Positions 35,048-45,008 of a stretch of 64,000 nt of DNA are shown here, piece by piece. The DNA is taken from NCBI GenBank assembly GCA_018266835.1, contig JAFDZP010000004.1, positions 310,001 to 374,000 on the forward strand, read 5' to 3'. Source of the DNA: Bacteroidota bacterium. GTDB lineage: Bacteria; Bacteroidota; Ignavibacteria; Tepidaquicellales; Tepidaquicellaceae. The stretch's first letter is position 1. Every line of letters starts with the position of its first letter. The translations under genes and the position numbers were made by a program. The notes below the pieces were generated by a model, which worked only from the letters and a program-made list of their open reading frames with translations, had not been told where the DNA came from and did no database searches.

Positions 35048-37915
35048 ATGAGGGTAAATACAATTTTGAAATTTGTTACCCTTTCTGTTTTTTTTACTTT
35101 GTTCTTATCCGTCACAGCTTACTCTCAAACCACAGGCTCTATAAGTGGAACAGTTGTGGATGAAAAGAATCAACCATTGGTCGGCGCTATTGTTAGAGTA
35201 GTCGAAAAAACAGGACTTGGCGCAGAAACTGACGCTAATGGAGACTTTATTATTTTAAACGTTGACGTAGGTACTTATACTGTTAAAATATCTTATACAG
35301 GATATGCAGATAAAGTAGTCAGCGATGTAAAAGTATCTGTTGACCTTAAAAATAAAATGGGTGTTATCCAAATGTCTCAAACTGAATTTACTACTGAAGT
35401 TATCGGTATAAATGCAGAGAGACAAGGTATCCCTGTTGAACAAAGCGGTAAACTTATTACAACTGAACAGATTGAAAACTCAGGTATCAGAGGTATTACA
35501 AATCTGGTATCAAAAACAGCAGGTGTTGTTCAGGATGAAAGAGGCGGCCAGATAAATATTCGCGGCGGTCGTACTTCAGAAAATCTTATTATTGTTGACG
35601 GTGTTGCCACAACTAATCCGGTTGATGGTTCCTCCACCGCTTCAGTCCCTAATTCTTTACTACAAGAAATTTCAGTATTAACCGGAGGTTTCGGAGCTGA
35701 ATACGGTAATGCTCTTTCTGGTGTTATTAACGTAACAACAAAAAGCGGTTCTGATATATACACAGGCTCTTTAGAAGCGCAAACTGACGCTCTTGCAGGA
35801 AAGTGGCTTAAAACTACTTCACAAGGATATAATTTATATAATATTTCCTTTGGTGGTCCGCTTATTCCAAGCAAAGGATTATCAAAAATAATTAATTTTT
35901 ACAGTTCGGTTGAAAGACAGTATTTACAAGTCGCTAACCCAAGCTGGATTGCAGACCAATTATTCCCGGGCGGAATTATTCCTAATTTCTCCAAAAAATT
36001 ATGGTCTTATTCAGGAAGGTTAAGCATCAATTTAACTGACCTTAAAAAATCGGTTCCAATCAATTTCAGATTCGGAGCTTCTGTCACTAATACACAGCAG
36101 CAAAGAGTTGCAATGTCTTATTGGAAAGAAAATTCAGAGAGAAATCCTCTTGAAAAAATTGATGACCAACAGTTTTATGGCAGAATAACTCACAATGTTT
36201 CAAATAAGTTCTTCTATGAGCTTCAGGCTAATTACTACAGTACTGTAGATGTATTATCAGATGCTATTTTCCAGGATGATTGGTTTAAATATGGTGATAC
36301 AAATTACGTTCCCGGTTTAGGCGGAACAGGTCCGGGTCAGGGTCAAGTATTACAGCCGGATCCATTAACTGAAAATGTTTTCAGAAGACCTAATACAGTT
36401 TATAATAATTACGATAAAAAAGAAATCAGTTATATCGGTGCAAAACTTGATGCAACATATGCTCTTCAGACAAAAAAATCAGGAGACCATGAATTTAAAT
36501 TTGGAGGTGAGTACAGATATCACACACTTCGCAAAGTAAACTTCGGTCCTGTTGCAACAGCTTTTAACCCTATTGATACATCAACAGGTTTACCGACATT
36601 CAGTCCGCAGAATTTGTGGTTCGGAAGAGACGTATTGTTAAATTCATACGGTTATGATATTAGAGACCAGTATGGAAATCAAATCGTTTCTGCTGAAGAT
36701 ATTGAAGCAAAACATCCAATCGTTGCTGCTGCATACTTAAGAGATAAAATTGACTTCGGTGATTTTACTGTTAATGCAGGGGTAAGAATGGATTATCTTG
36801 ATGTTGCTACAGATGTATTAAAAAATCCAAAAGATTTATTAGGAGCAGACGGAGAATTGCTTACAGCAGATGACTACAAAAAATCTGAAGCAGATATTAC
36901 TTTCAGCCCAAGATTAGGTTTCTCATTCCCTGTTACAAATAATACAATATTTACCGCTCAGTATGGTAAATTTATTCAAATTCCACCACTTGATTATTTA
37001 TATATCAATAAATTAGCATTTAAATATTTCTTTACAAACTCTGTCCAAAACGTTGCTGAAAACTCCTCATTGAAGCCGGAAAAATTGACTTCATATGAAG
37101 TAGGTATTAAGCAGCAAATTGGCGATTATGTAAACTTAAGTGTTTCTGCATACTATAAAGAAACAGTTGATCAAATAGGTGCAGCAAGAATTTCAGGATC
37201 ATCCACAGTTCCATCAGGATATGCATTATACTTTAATTCAGATTTCAGCACATCAAGAGGTCTTGACTTCTATCTTTCAATGAGAAGAACAAACAGACTT
37301 GCGGTTGATATTTCCTATACATTATTGTATGCTTCCGGAATTGGTTCTGATCCAAATAGTAAGTTCTCTTTAGCTACAAATCCTAGTGGAGAATTACCAA
37401 ATGTAGTATTCCCATTAGATTACGATCAACGTCATACAGGTTCTATTAATTTAGATTACCGATTTGGCGGAGAATCAGATGTACCTAAAGGATTTGCAGG
37501 TAAAATACTTCAAAATCTGGGAATGAATGTTTTACTAAGCTTCAACAGCGGAAGACCATATACAATAAGACAACTTCCTGCTACAGCTTTTGCCGATGAT
37601 GGTCTTGCAACTTCCACAAAAAATGGAATTTACAGAGGCTGGAATTTAAAATTGGATGCACGTCTTGATAAGACTGTGCCAATTTGGAAAACTAACTGGA
37701 ATTTTTACGTTTATTGCACAAATCTGCTCAATACAGAAATCGTTAACAATGTTTTCGGCGCAACCGGATTACCTGATGACAACGGATGGCTCAATACTCC
37801 AACCGGAAATGGTACAAATGAAAATTATAAAGCAAACTGGTACGATAGAATTAGAAATATTTCTAACTGGGGAGCTCCAAGACAAGTGCAATTTGGTGTA
37901 AAGGTTAATTTCTAA
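35048..37915 (+). CDS. TonB-dependent outer-membrane receptor with carboxypeptidase-regulatory-like N-domain
   Basis: 955 residues. Signal peptide of about 27 residues ending in AYSQ. Residues about 30-115 are a CarboxypepD_reg-like beta-sandwich (GSISGTVVDEKNQPLVGAIVRV). A TonB plug follows (ISNLVSKTAGVVQDERGGQINIRGGR, with VDGV and GFGAEYGNALSGVINVTTKSG). A 22-strand barrel with TonB-receptor C-terminal features ends in QFGVKVNF (Phe). No SusD-like partner follows; instead a 1187-residue secreted protein and a PorV-like barrel do, so the substrate may be a peptide or export cargo rather than a glycan. A strong GGAGG lies upstream. Confidence 0.92.
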   Translation: MRVNTILKFVTLSVFFTLFLSVTAYSQTTGSISGTVVDEKNQPLVGAIVRVVEKTGLGAETDANGDFIILNVDVGTYTVKISYTGYADKVVSDVKVSVDLKNKMGVIQMSQTEFTTEVIGINAERQGIPVEQSGKLITTEQIENSGIRGITNLVSKTAGVVQDERGGQINIRGGRTSENLIIVDGVATTNPVDGSSTASVPNSLLQEISVLTGGFGAEYGNALSGVINVTTKSGSDIYTGSLEAQTDALAGKWLKTTSQGYNLYNISFGGPLIPSKGLSKIINFYSSVERQYLQVANPSWIADQLFPGGIIPNFSKKLWSYSGRLSINLTDLKKSVPINFRFGASVTNTQQQRVAMSYWKENSERNPLEKIDDQQFYGRITHNVSNKFFYELQANYYSTVDVLSDAIFQDDWFKYGDTNYVPGLGGTGPGQGQVLQPDPLTENVFRRPNTVYNNYDKKEISYIGAKLDATYALQTKKSGDHEFKFGGEYRYHTLRKVNFGPVATAFNPIDTSTGLPTFSPQNLWFGRDVLLNSYGYDIRDQYGNQIVSAEDIEAKHPIVAAAYLRDKIDFGDFTVNAGVRMDYLDVATDVLKNPKDLLGADGELLTADDYKKSEADITFSPRLGFSFPVTNNTIFTAQYGKFIQIPPLDYLYINKLAFKYFFTNSVQNVAENSSLKPEKLTSYEVGIKQQIGDYVNLSVSAYYKETVDQIGAARISGSSTVPSGYALYFNSDFSTSRGLDFYLSMRRTNRLAVDISYTLLYASGIGSDPNSKFSLATNPSGELPNVVFPLDYDQRHTGSINLDYRFGGESDVPKGFAGKILQNLGMNVLLSFNSGRPYTIRQLPATAFADDGLATSTKNGIYRGWNLKLDARLDKTVPIWKTNWNFYVYCTNLLNTEIVNNVFGATGLPDDNGWLNTPTGNGTNENYKANWYDRIRNISNWGAPRQVQFGVKVNF

Positions 37916-37964
37916 TAGATTTTAAATTAATCGTTGAATTTTTATAAATCAGAAAATTTTAGAA

Positions 37965-40900
37965 ATGAAAAATAAATTATTATTAATACTATTTTTTCTG
38001 GGATTCATAATCTCTGGCATTGGAGCAAAGCCTAATGTCAGGATTATTACCGGAAATCCTTACGATTTCCGTCCTTCAAGTACAGATGCTGTAATTAAAT
38101 TACAGGTCGCCTTGAATCCCAATAATGTTGGCACCTGGGTATGGAATACCGGTGTTCTTAATCAGGATTTAAGGACAACCAACACTCCGGGTTTTGAATG
38201 GCCGAAAGGAACAGGCAAATTTGCCATATTTACAACGGGTCTTTCTATTGGAACTTACATCAATGGAAATCTGAGAATGGGTAACGCTTCATACAATGGG
38301 GAATATGCCCCTGGTTATGTTGACCAAACCGTTCCGACAGATCCGAAATACAAGACAAATTCAAATTTCAAAATATACAAAGTAACTTCCGGAGATAACG
38401 CCAATACAAACCCTGATTATGCTAACTGGGGTGTAATGGTTCCTTACGGTGCACCTTATGTAGATATCGACGGAAATGGTCAATATAACCCTTCAATTGA
38501 CCGTCCCGGTATTAAAGATGCTTCACAGACAGTCTTTGTATGTCTTACAGATGCAGATCCTTCAAATCACACAACTTCAGAAGGTTTCTCAGGTGGTACA
38601 CTTCCAATTTTTGCGGAAACCCACCTTACAGTATGGGCATACACAACTCCGGGTCTTGAAGATTTACAGTTTGTAAACTGGGTAGTTATTAACAGATCCG
38701 GAAAAAACTGGGATTCCACACACTTTGGAGTAGTTGTTGATCCTGATTTAGGTTACCCTAAAGATGACTATATTGGCTGCGATACATCAAAGAACATGGG
38801 ATATGTTTATAATGCAACTAACACAGACGGTACAGGAGCTCCAGGTCAATATGGTACTGCTCCTCCTGCTTCAGGAATGGACTTTTTCCATAGTCCTATA
38901 AGACCTACAGGAAATCTTGCAGATGCAGATACAACATATTTCCCTCCCGGCTCTGAGAACAAAGTAATTAAGAGAGGCTATAAACAATTAGGTCTTACAT
39001 CATTTGTATATTTTTCAAATACAGATGCGGGCGGACCATTATGCGAGCAGGATCCAAGCTCCGCACCTTCACAAGCTTACAATTATTTAACAGGTGTAAA
39101 GAAAGATGGAACTCCATGGATTAATGCACAAACAAGCCAATTAACTAAATTCTGTTATCCAGGCGATCCTGAAACAGGCGGATGGACGGAATTCTTTGGT
39201 TATGTTAAAAATTGCGGCGGTGTAACTTCAGGTCAGGTAGAAGCAAGTCCTCCCGGAGACAGAAGATTTATTTTCAATTCAGGAGCAAAATCTTTTACAG
39301 TAGCACCTGGTGATACACAAAATATCACTGTTGCACAGTTTGTTGCAAAAGGAAGTAACAATAAAAACTCAGTTACAAAGTTAAAAGGAAATGACATTAT
39401 TGCTCAAAAAGTTTTTGATTTGAACTTTAAAGTTATTCCTCCTCCTCCTCCTCCGGTTGTAAACGTTGCTTACAGACCAAACAGCACTATCGGAACTGTA
39501 GACGTAAGTTTTTCATGGGGAGATGTTTCTGAGCAATATAATTATAAAGACCAGTTGTTTAATCAGGGTACATACAGATTCCAAGGATATGAGATATATG
39601 AAATTAAAAAATCTGCTACTCAGTTACCTGATTTCAGCAGACCTGAAACAATCAATAACGATGTAGTTCTTATCGATGCTTTTGATTTAAGAGATACAAT
39701 AGGAATTGTTTTGGATAACTTTAGAACAGGCGTAACCATTCATGATACTGAACAGGTTGCTCCATTCCCGATAGTACCGCCATATAAAATGCCGTTACCA
39801 GCAGGGTTCCCAAATAAAGGTATTCAAAGAAACATTACTTTAAATAAAACTCAATATGCCTCTGAATATAACGGAAACGATAAATTCATAGTTGGCAATG
39901 AATATAAATTTGCAATAGTAGCTTATGGAGTATGTGATCCTAGAATTGACTCAACCGGCCACAGTGCAGTTCTAAACGGTGGAAAGGTGATAAGAAATTC
40001 ATTATCAACACAGCTCATAACTATTAGACCAGAAGCTCCTACAGCAGGTACAAATTATTATCTTTCAAACGGAGATACTATTACTACCAACAGAAGAGAT
40101 TTAGGTGTTATTCCAATTGTTGTCGATCAGACTCAGCTATTAAATGCAAAGTACAGAATTTCATTCAAAGCTGATACAACCTACAATATCTTACGTCAAT
40201 TAAGCGGTTCAACTGCTTTTGATACTTTGAAAAAAGTAAGAGATAAAGACAGTAAGTTTATAACAGGTTATGATTCAACAGCGACTGTATTAAATCTTAA
40301 ATTTACAAGAAACAGATCAGGCGGAACAGATTCAGCCAGAGTTGTTGACGGTATTTTAATGAACGTCGTAAGAATAAGATCAAATGATCCTCAGTCAGGA
40401 AATCCTAATAATTTGGGTGTATTAAAAGATGTTACCTCAACTATGAAACCTGATAGTATTCAGACAAGATTACGCGGCTGGGAATATTTCCCATCCAATA
40501 ATAACTGGCTGACTGGTTCTAATTTCAAAATTGCTGATGATAAAGGATGGCAGTCCACGTCAATGTCTCTCACTTATCCTACTGTGTTTACATACACGGG
40601 GTTAGGTTCAGCTTATAAAGCTGACTCTTTAAAACGTGTGAGAATTGCATTTGTTGCTGATACAAATTCAGGTCAATCAGCATACAGATTTGTCTCTAAC
40701 AGACAGACAGCAGGTTATTTAGCTGATCCTTCTTACGCACCGTATATTTCAAACGGCGCTGTTGGTTTTATCTATCAGGATAGAAGAAAGGTTCCATTCA
40801 AAGTATTTGAAGTGGATCCTCTTACCGGTGCTGATGTAAGACAGTTAAACTGCGCATTCCTCGAAAACAATGATACAATGCCGCGTGGTCGTGTAGACGG

Positions 40901-41528
40901 AAAATGGAATCCAACATCTGATGAATATGGTTCAGGTGAAAGATTATATATTTTCGGCTCAACCTATCAGGAGGCTGATATCGCCCCATATAATACTTAC
41001 ACTACTGCCGGTAATAATTTATTTGTAAGACAGCAGACAAGTGCAGATATTATGTATGTATGGTCGCCAAGAGCAATTAACGCCAGTGCAAAATGGAATG
41101 CAGGGGATTCATTTGTAATCTATCCTTATACTGTCACACGCCCTGGAGTTGTTTATGAATTTGATTCTCAGCAACCACAAATTGGTAATACTTCCGTGGC
41201 GTCTGAAAGAGGTGCTTTAAATGACATTAGAGTTGTTCCAAATCCGTATTATGGATTCAATGTCAATGAAAAATCTTCCACAAATAGATTTGTAACGTTT
41301 AGAAAACTACCAATAAATTGCACAATCAGAATTTATACATTGAACGGAGATCTTGTTAAGAAACTTGTTAAGAACGATCAAAATTCAACTATGAACTGGG
41401 ATCTGACAAACTTAGATGCTATTCCGATTGCATCTGGTTTATACTTAGCATTAATTGATGCTCCGGGTATAGGACAGAAAACCATGAAGCTGGCTATATT
41501 TACACCTGAAGAAAGGGTAGATTTCTAA
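37965..41528 (+). CDS. Very large secreted protein with T9SS-like C-terminal domain
   Basis: 1187 residues. Signal peptide ending in ISGIGA. The body is beta-rich with Asn/Thr/Gly-rich segments and a PPPPPP linker (about 493) dividing it into an N-terminal half and a half with fibronectin-like strands. The C-terminal ~100 residues (NDIRVVPNPYYGFN, FVTFRKLPINCTIRIYTLNGDLVKKL, then ASGLYLALID) match the layout of a Por-secretion sorting domain, although the end (FTPEERVDF) is not the usual Lys-rich tail. The gene sits 49 nt after the TonB receptor and before a PorV-like barrel. Function unknown; surface display is likely. Confidence 0.8.
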   Translation: MKNKLLLILFFLGFIISGIGAKPNVRIITGNPYDFRPSSTDAVIKLQVALNPNNVGTWVWNTGVLNQDLRTTNTPGFEWPKGTGKFAIFTTGLSIGTYINGNLRMGNASYNGEYAPGYVDQTVPTDPKYKTNSNFKIYKVTSGDNANTNPDYANWGVMVPYGAPYVDIDGNGQYNPSIDRPGIKDASQTVFVCLTDADPSNHTTSEGFSGGTLPIFAETHLTVWAYTTPGLEDLQFVNWVVINRSGKNWDSTHFGVVVDPDLGYPKDDYIGCDTSKNMGYVYNATNTDGTGAPGQYGTAPPASGMDFFHSPIRPTGNLADADTTYFPPGSENKVIKRGYKQLGLTSFVYFSNTDAGGPLCEQDPSSAPSQAYNYLTGVKKDGTPWINAQTSQLTKFCYPGDPETGGWTEFFGYVKNCGGVTSGQVEASPPGDRRFIFNSGAKSFTVAPGDTQNITVAQFVAKGSNNKNSVTKLKGNDIIAQKVFDLNFKVIPPPPPPVVNVAYRPNSTIGTVDVSFSWGDVSEQYNYKDQLFNQGTYRFQGYEIYEIKKSATQLPDFSRPETINNDVVLIDAFDLRDTIGIVLDNFRTGVTIHDTEQVAPFPIVPPYKMPLPAGFPNKGIQRNITLNKTQYASEYNGNDKFIVGNEYKFAIVAYGVCDPRIDSTGHSAVLNGGKVIRNSLSTQLITIRPEAPTAGTNYYLSNGDTITTNRRDLGVIPIVVDQTQLLNAKYRISFKADTTYNILRQLSGSTAFDTLKKVRDKDSKFITGYDSTATVLNLKFTRNRSGGTDSARVVDGILMNVVRIRSNDPQSGNPNNLGVLKDVTSTMKPDSIQTRLRGWEYFPSNNNWLTGSNFKIADDKGWQSTSMSLTYPTVFTYTGLGSAYKADSLKRVRIAFVADTNSGQSAYRFVSNRQTAGYLADPSYAPYISNGAVGFIYQDRRKVPFKVFEVDPLTGADVRQLNCAFLENNDTMPRGRVDGKWNPTSDEYGSGERLYIFGSTYQEADIAPYNTYTTAGNNLFVRQQTSADIMYVWSPRAINASAKWNAGDSFVIYPYTVTRPGVVYEFDSQQPQIGNTSVASERGALNDIRVVPNPYYGFNVNEKSSTNRFVTFRKLPINCTIRIYTLNGDLVKKLVKNDQNSTMNWDLTNLDAIPIASGLYLALIDAPGIGQKTMKLAIFTPEERVDF

Positions 41529-41541
41529 GTTATTTTAACTT

Positions 41542-41570
41542 CCTGCATCTCTCAATTCGAGAGATGCAGG
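41542..41570 (+). promoter_or_regulatory. Perfect 12-bp stem-loop between the large secreted protein and porV-like genes
   Basis: cctgcatctctc (41542-41553) pairs perfectly with gagagatgcagg (41559-41570) across a 5-nt loop. No T-run follows, so it is more likely an mRNA stability or processing element than a terminator. Confidence 0.55.
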
Positions 41571-41597
41571 TCAATCTTAAAAGGAGATTAATTAAAA

Positions 41598-42638
41598 ATG
41601 AAATTTTATATAAAAATAATAATAATTCTAATAGCAGTCAGTTTAGCCTATCAAAACGGCTACTCGGGCCCAAAGAAGAAATACGGTACTTTGGCTGCTC
41701 CTGAATTGCTAATCCCTATAGGTTCCTCAGGTACCTCGCTTGGAGGATCAAATTTAGCAACAGTAAGCGGTATAGATGCAATGTACTGGAACCCTGCGGG
41801 GCTTTCCGAGATAAATTCAAAGAGCGGAGAAGTAATGTTCTCTTCAATGAATTATCTTGCAGATATCAATATGAACTATTTTGCCGGTGCAGTTAAACTC
41901 GGCGGATTAGGAACCGTTGGCGGCTCTATAAGAGCTTTATCTTTCGGTGATGAAATAGTTACTACAGAATATGCACCTGATGGTACCGGTGCAACATTCT
42001 CACCAACTTATATAGTTGGTACATTAAGCTTCGCAAGAGCTATGACAGATAAAATCCATTTCGGTACATCTTTCAAGCTTATCAGCGAACAAATTGCTGA
42101 CGTTAGCGCCTCAGGTTTTGCATTTGACTTCGGTCTTCAATATATTGCAGGCGTAAGCGGACTCAGATTCGGTATTGCTCTTAAAAATCTCGGAAGCTCA
42201 ATGAAATTCAACGGGCCCGGATTAGACAGAACATTTATTGAAAATGGCATATCCACAGTGAGAAGAGTAACTCTGCAGGAATCTGATTTACCAACTAACT
42301 TGGAAATCGGTTTAGGATATGCAGCAACATTCTCAAAAAATAATAATATTATTCTTTCATCAACTTTCCAAAATTCAAGCTTTTCATCTGATGAATATAA
42401 ATTTGGTTTAGAATATAACTACAATCAAATGGTATTCTTAAGAGGTGCATTTACTGTCTATCCGGATAACTCCGAAATAGATGATGTAAATAAAAGTTTA
42501 TTCGGTCCTTCATTCGGTGCAGGACTTAAATATCCTTTTGGAAGCCTGACTTTGGGATTTGATTATGCATACAGAGTCATCAATGAAACAGGATTCAATT
42601 CTACAAATCAATACTTTACTTTGAATGTAGGATTCTAA
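41598..42638 (+). CDS. PorV/PorQ-family outer-membrane protein
   Basis: 346 residues. Signal peptide, then the family entry AAPELLIPIGSSGTSLGGSNLATVSGIDAMYWNPAGLSE, typical of PorV/PorQ (UPF0164) barrels, with amphipathic strands throughout and a C-terminal LNVGF. In type IX systems PorV shuttles cargo from the translocon to the attachment complex. This copy is linked to a cargo gene rather than to sov/porU, so it may be a dedicated or paralogous shuttle. RBS AAAGGAG upstream. Confidence 0.85.
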   Translation: MKFYIKIIIILIAVSLAYQNGYSGPKKKYGTLAAPELLIPIGSSGTSLGGSNLATVSGIDAMYWNPAGLSEINSKSGEVMFSSMNYLADINMNYFAGAVKLGGLGTVGGSIRALSFGDEIVTTEYAPDGTGATFSPTYIVGTLSFARAMTDKIHFGTSFKLISEQIADVSASGFAFDFGLQYIAGVSGLRFGIALKNLGSSMKFNGPGLDRTFIENGISTVRRVTLQESDLPTNLEIGLGYAATFSKNNNIILSSTFQNSSFSSDEYKFGLEYNYNQMVFLRGAFTVYPDNSEIDDVNKSLFGPSFGAGLKYPFGSLTLGFDYAYRVINETGFNSTNQYFTLNVGF

Positions 42639-42661
42639 TTATCCATTTTGTTTGTTATATT

Positions 42662-42698
42662 AAGGTAATCCTGTTCAGACAGGATTACCTTTTTTTTT
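42662..42698 (+). terminator. Strong intrinsic terminator after the PorV-like gene
   Basis: A 13-bp perfect stem, aaggtaatcctgt with acaggattacctt, 4-nt loop, then nine T. Confidence 0.92.
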
Positions 42699-42711
42699 AA
42701 AAAAATATTCT

Positions 42712-44091
42712 ATGAAACCATTATTAATAATAATTTTTTCCCTCTTTTTTATTCAAAATATTTTTTCCGCACCTCCGGAAAAATTTTATTTTGACTGCTC
42801 TGCATCAGTGTTCAGAGGTTCTGATGGAAAAAATATTGTAGAGTTTTACTATGCTGTTTATCAAAAATTTTTGAAATATTCACCAAGCGGTTCCGGTTTT
42901 TCTGCTGATGCCAAGTTAGATGTTACAATTTATCAAAAAAATGTTGATAAACCGATGGCAGTCAATACTTATAAAATTCCCTCTGAAGTAAGTGATACCA
43001 CCGGAAATAATATTAAAAACAAAATAGTCGGGCAGATAAATTATGAAATGAAATTCGGTGAATATAAAGTTGTTGTTACTGCTTCTGATTTTAATAATCC
43101 TTTAATGGTTGACAGCTCTGAGTTTGATTTACTTGTTGAAGATTTCAGCGGCGGTGTAAAGTTAAGTGATATTGAACTTGCTACATCTATAACTAAGTCC
43201 ACTGATACTAAAAATCTTTTCTACAAAAATACTTTAGAAGTGACTCCTAATGCGGGTGGTTTATATGGTAAAAACGTTTCTGAATTATATTATTATTGCG
43301 AACTTTATAATCTTTCTTCTGCTAATATGTCGGAAGAAGCAACTATTAAAAGAAGAATATTATCATTGAATAATGAAGAGTTAGTTTCTTCAGAGAAAAA
43401 AATTAAACAAGGTGTAGAATCAAGAGTAGAGTTCGGCATGTTCAAAATTGATACTCTGAAAACAGGCGGCTATATTTTTGAGCTCAGCTTTGTGGATACT
43501 CAGAAAAATCTCAATATTGTTAAAACTAAAAAATTCTTCCTTTTTACAGTTACAGATGACAGGCAAAGTTCCGATAAAGGACAAGGCGATTATTTAAAAT
43601 CGGAATATGTAATTTTAAATGAGAAAGATTTAGATGACCTTTTCGATAAAACTATTTACATCAGAGATGATAATGAAACAAAAACATACAGGAACCTGAA
43701 TACTTTGGAAGAAAAAAGAAAGTTCATGTATGCATTCTGGAAAAAGAGAGACGATTCACCTATGACACCTCAGAACGAATTTAAGATAAATTATTTCAAA
43801 AGGATGAACGAAGCTAATAACAGATTTAAAGAAGATTATAATCCGGGTTGGAAAACTGACAGAGGCAGAATATATGTACAGTATGGACCCCCGGACCAGA
43901 TTAATCATTATCCTTTTGAAAGCGATACGAAAGCCTATGAAGAATGGAAGTATGATGTGCTGCAGGGCGGTGTAGAAGCAGATTTTATTGAGAAAGAACA
44001 AGGAACAGGAGTTTATAGACTTGTAAATTCAAACATAAGAGGTGAATTTAAAGATTCCAACTGGAGAGCATTACTTAAACAGTTTCATTAA
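42712..44091 (+). CDS. GWxTD-domain protein
   Basis: 459 residues. Signal peptide of about 21 residues. The N-terminal 280 residues are beta-rich. The C-terminal part holds the FMYAFWKKRDDSP...NEFKINYFKRMNEANNRF segment and the family's GWKTD motif (379-383) followed by RGRIYVQYGPPDQI. GWxTD proteins are common in Bacteroidetes, Chlorobi and Acidobacteria, and their function is unknown. It is first in a tight run with ybbR-like, CPBP and lptB genes (2 nt, 0 nt and 11 nt gaps), which points to envelope biogenesis. Confidence 0.88.
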   Translation: MKPLLIIIFSLFFIQNIFSAPPEKFYFDCSASVFRGSDGKNIVEFYYAVYQKFLKYSPSGSGFSADAKLDVTIYQKNVDKPMAVNTYKIPSEVSDTTGNNIKNKIVGQINYEMKFGEYKVVVTASDFNNPLMVDSSEFDLLVEDFSGGVKLSDIELATSITKSTDTKNLFYKNTLEVTPNAGGLYGKNVSELYYYCELYNLSSANMSEEATIKRRILSLNNEELVSSEKKIKQGVESRVEFGMFKIDTLKTGGYIFELSFVDTQKNLNIVKTKKFFLFTVTDDRQSSDKGQGDYLKSEYVILNEKDLDDLFDKTIYIRDDNETKTYRNLNTLEEKRKFMYAFWKKRDDSPMTPQNEFKINYFKRMNEANNRFKEDYNPGWKTDRGRIYVQYGPPDQINHYPFESDTKAYEEWKYDVLQGGVEADFIEKEQGTGVYRLVNSNIRGEFKDSNWRALLKQFH

Positions 44092-44093
44092 TT

Positions 44094-45008
44094 TTGTTTA
44101 AAAATCCTAAAATACTTTTTTTATCAATCTTCTTTGCCATCATACTTTGGATTTATTTAAATCTAAGCTATACTTACAGCATTGAAGTTGAAGTTCCTTT
44201 GGAGTTAACTTATTCTAAATCGGAGGCAGTTGCGGACCAGCTGCCTTCCAATTTAGATGTGACAGTTAACGGCAAGGGATGGGATTTATTAAACATTCTT
44301 GTTTTTAAAAAATTACACTATAAGTTAGATTTATCTAAGTACAAGCAGGAATCAAAAATTGTAACGAATCAATCCATTCAGGAAAGATTAAACCTTCCAT
44401 CTAATATTACTCTTACAAAAATAGAACCGGGAGAGATAGACATTAATATAGATAAATATTCGGAAAAATACGTAAGACTGCGAAGTAACTTAATAGTTAA
44501 GACTAAAGAAAATTATAAATTAGTTGGCTCAATTAAGTTAAGTCCCGATTCAGTTAAAATTATCGGAGCTAATTCTGTCATAAATAAAATTAAATTTGTC
44601 CCTACAGAAGTAAAAATTATTGATGATATAAATTCAAATATGTCTGGACTAATTAATATTAAGGATACTTTGGGTAACTTAATAAGAATTGAACCAAAGT
44701 CAGTCAGATACAGCTTTAACGTTGAGCTTGCCGCAGATAAAAATTTTGAGGGTCTTGATATAGCTATTAATAATGTTCCGGATAATAAAGAAGTTTTATT
44801 AATTCCACCAAAGGCTGAAATTTCTTTAAAGGGCGGTGTAGAGCAGCTTTCAAAAATCAATCCCTCGGATATAAAATTATTTATTGATTTCAAAAAACTT
44901 GAAGATGATACTCTCGGATATTTCGTACCGGAAGTGCAGTTACCTGTTGAAGCGAACTTAATAAATATAAATCCCCCCAAGTTCCAGTATATAATTAAAA
45001 TGAAATAG
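44094..45008 (+). CDS. YbbR-domain (CdaR-like) membrane protein
   Basis: 304 residues from TTG 44094 (2 nt after the previous stop). One N-terminal transmembrane helix (ILFLSIFFAIILWIYLNLSY) and then about three YbbR beta domains (VEVPLELTYS, VRLRSNLIV...NYKLVGSIKLSPDSVKIIG, GLDIAINNVPDN). In Firmicutes such proteins regulate the diadenylate cyclase CdaA, but no cyclase gene is adjacent here. It is probably extracytoplasmic. Confidence 0.82.
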   Translation: MFKNPKILFLSIFFAIILWIYLNLSYTYSIEVEVPLELTYSKSEAVADQLPSNLDVTVNGKGWDLLNILVFKKLHYKLDLSKYKQESKIVTNQSIQERLNLPSNITLTKIEPGEIDINIDKYSEKYVRLRSNLIVKTKENYKLVGSIKLSPDSVKIIGANSVINKIKFVPTEVKIIDDINSNMSGLINIKDTLGNLIRIEPKSVRYSFNVELAADKNFEGLDIAINNVPDNKEVLLIPPKAEISLKGGVEQLSKINPSDIKLFIDFKKLEDDTLGYFVPEVQLPVEANLININPPKFQYIIKMK

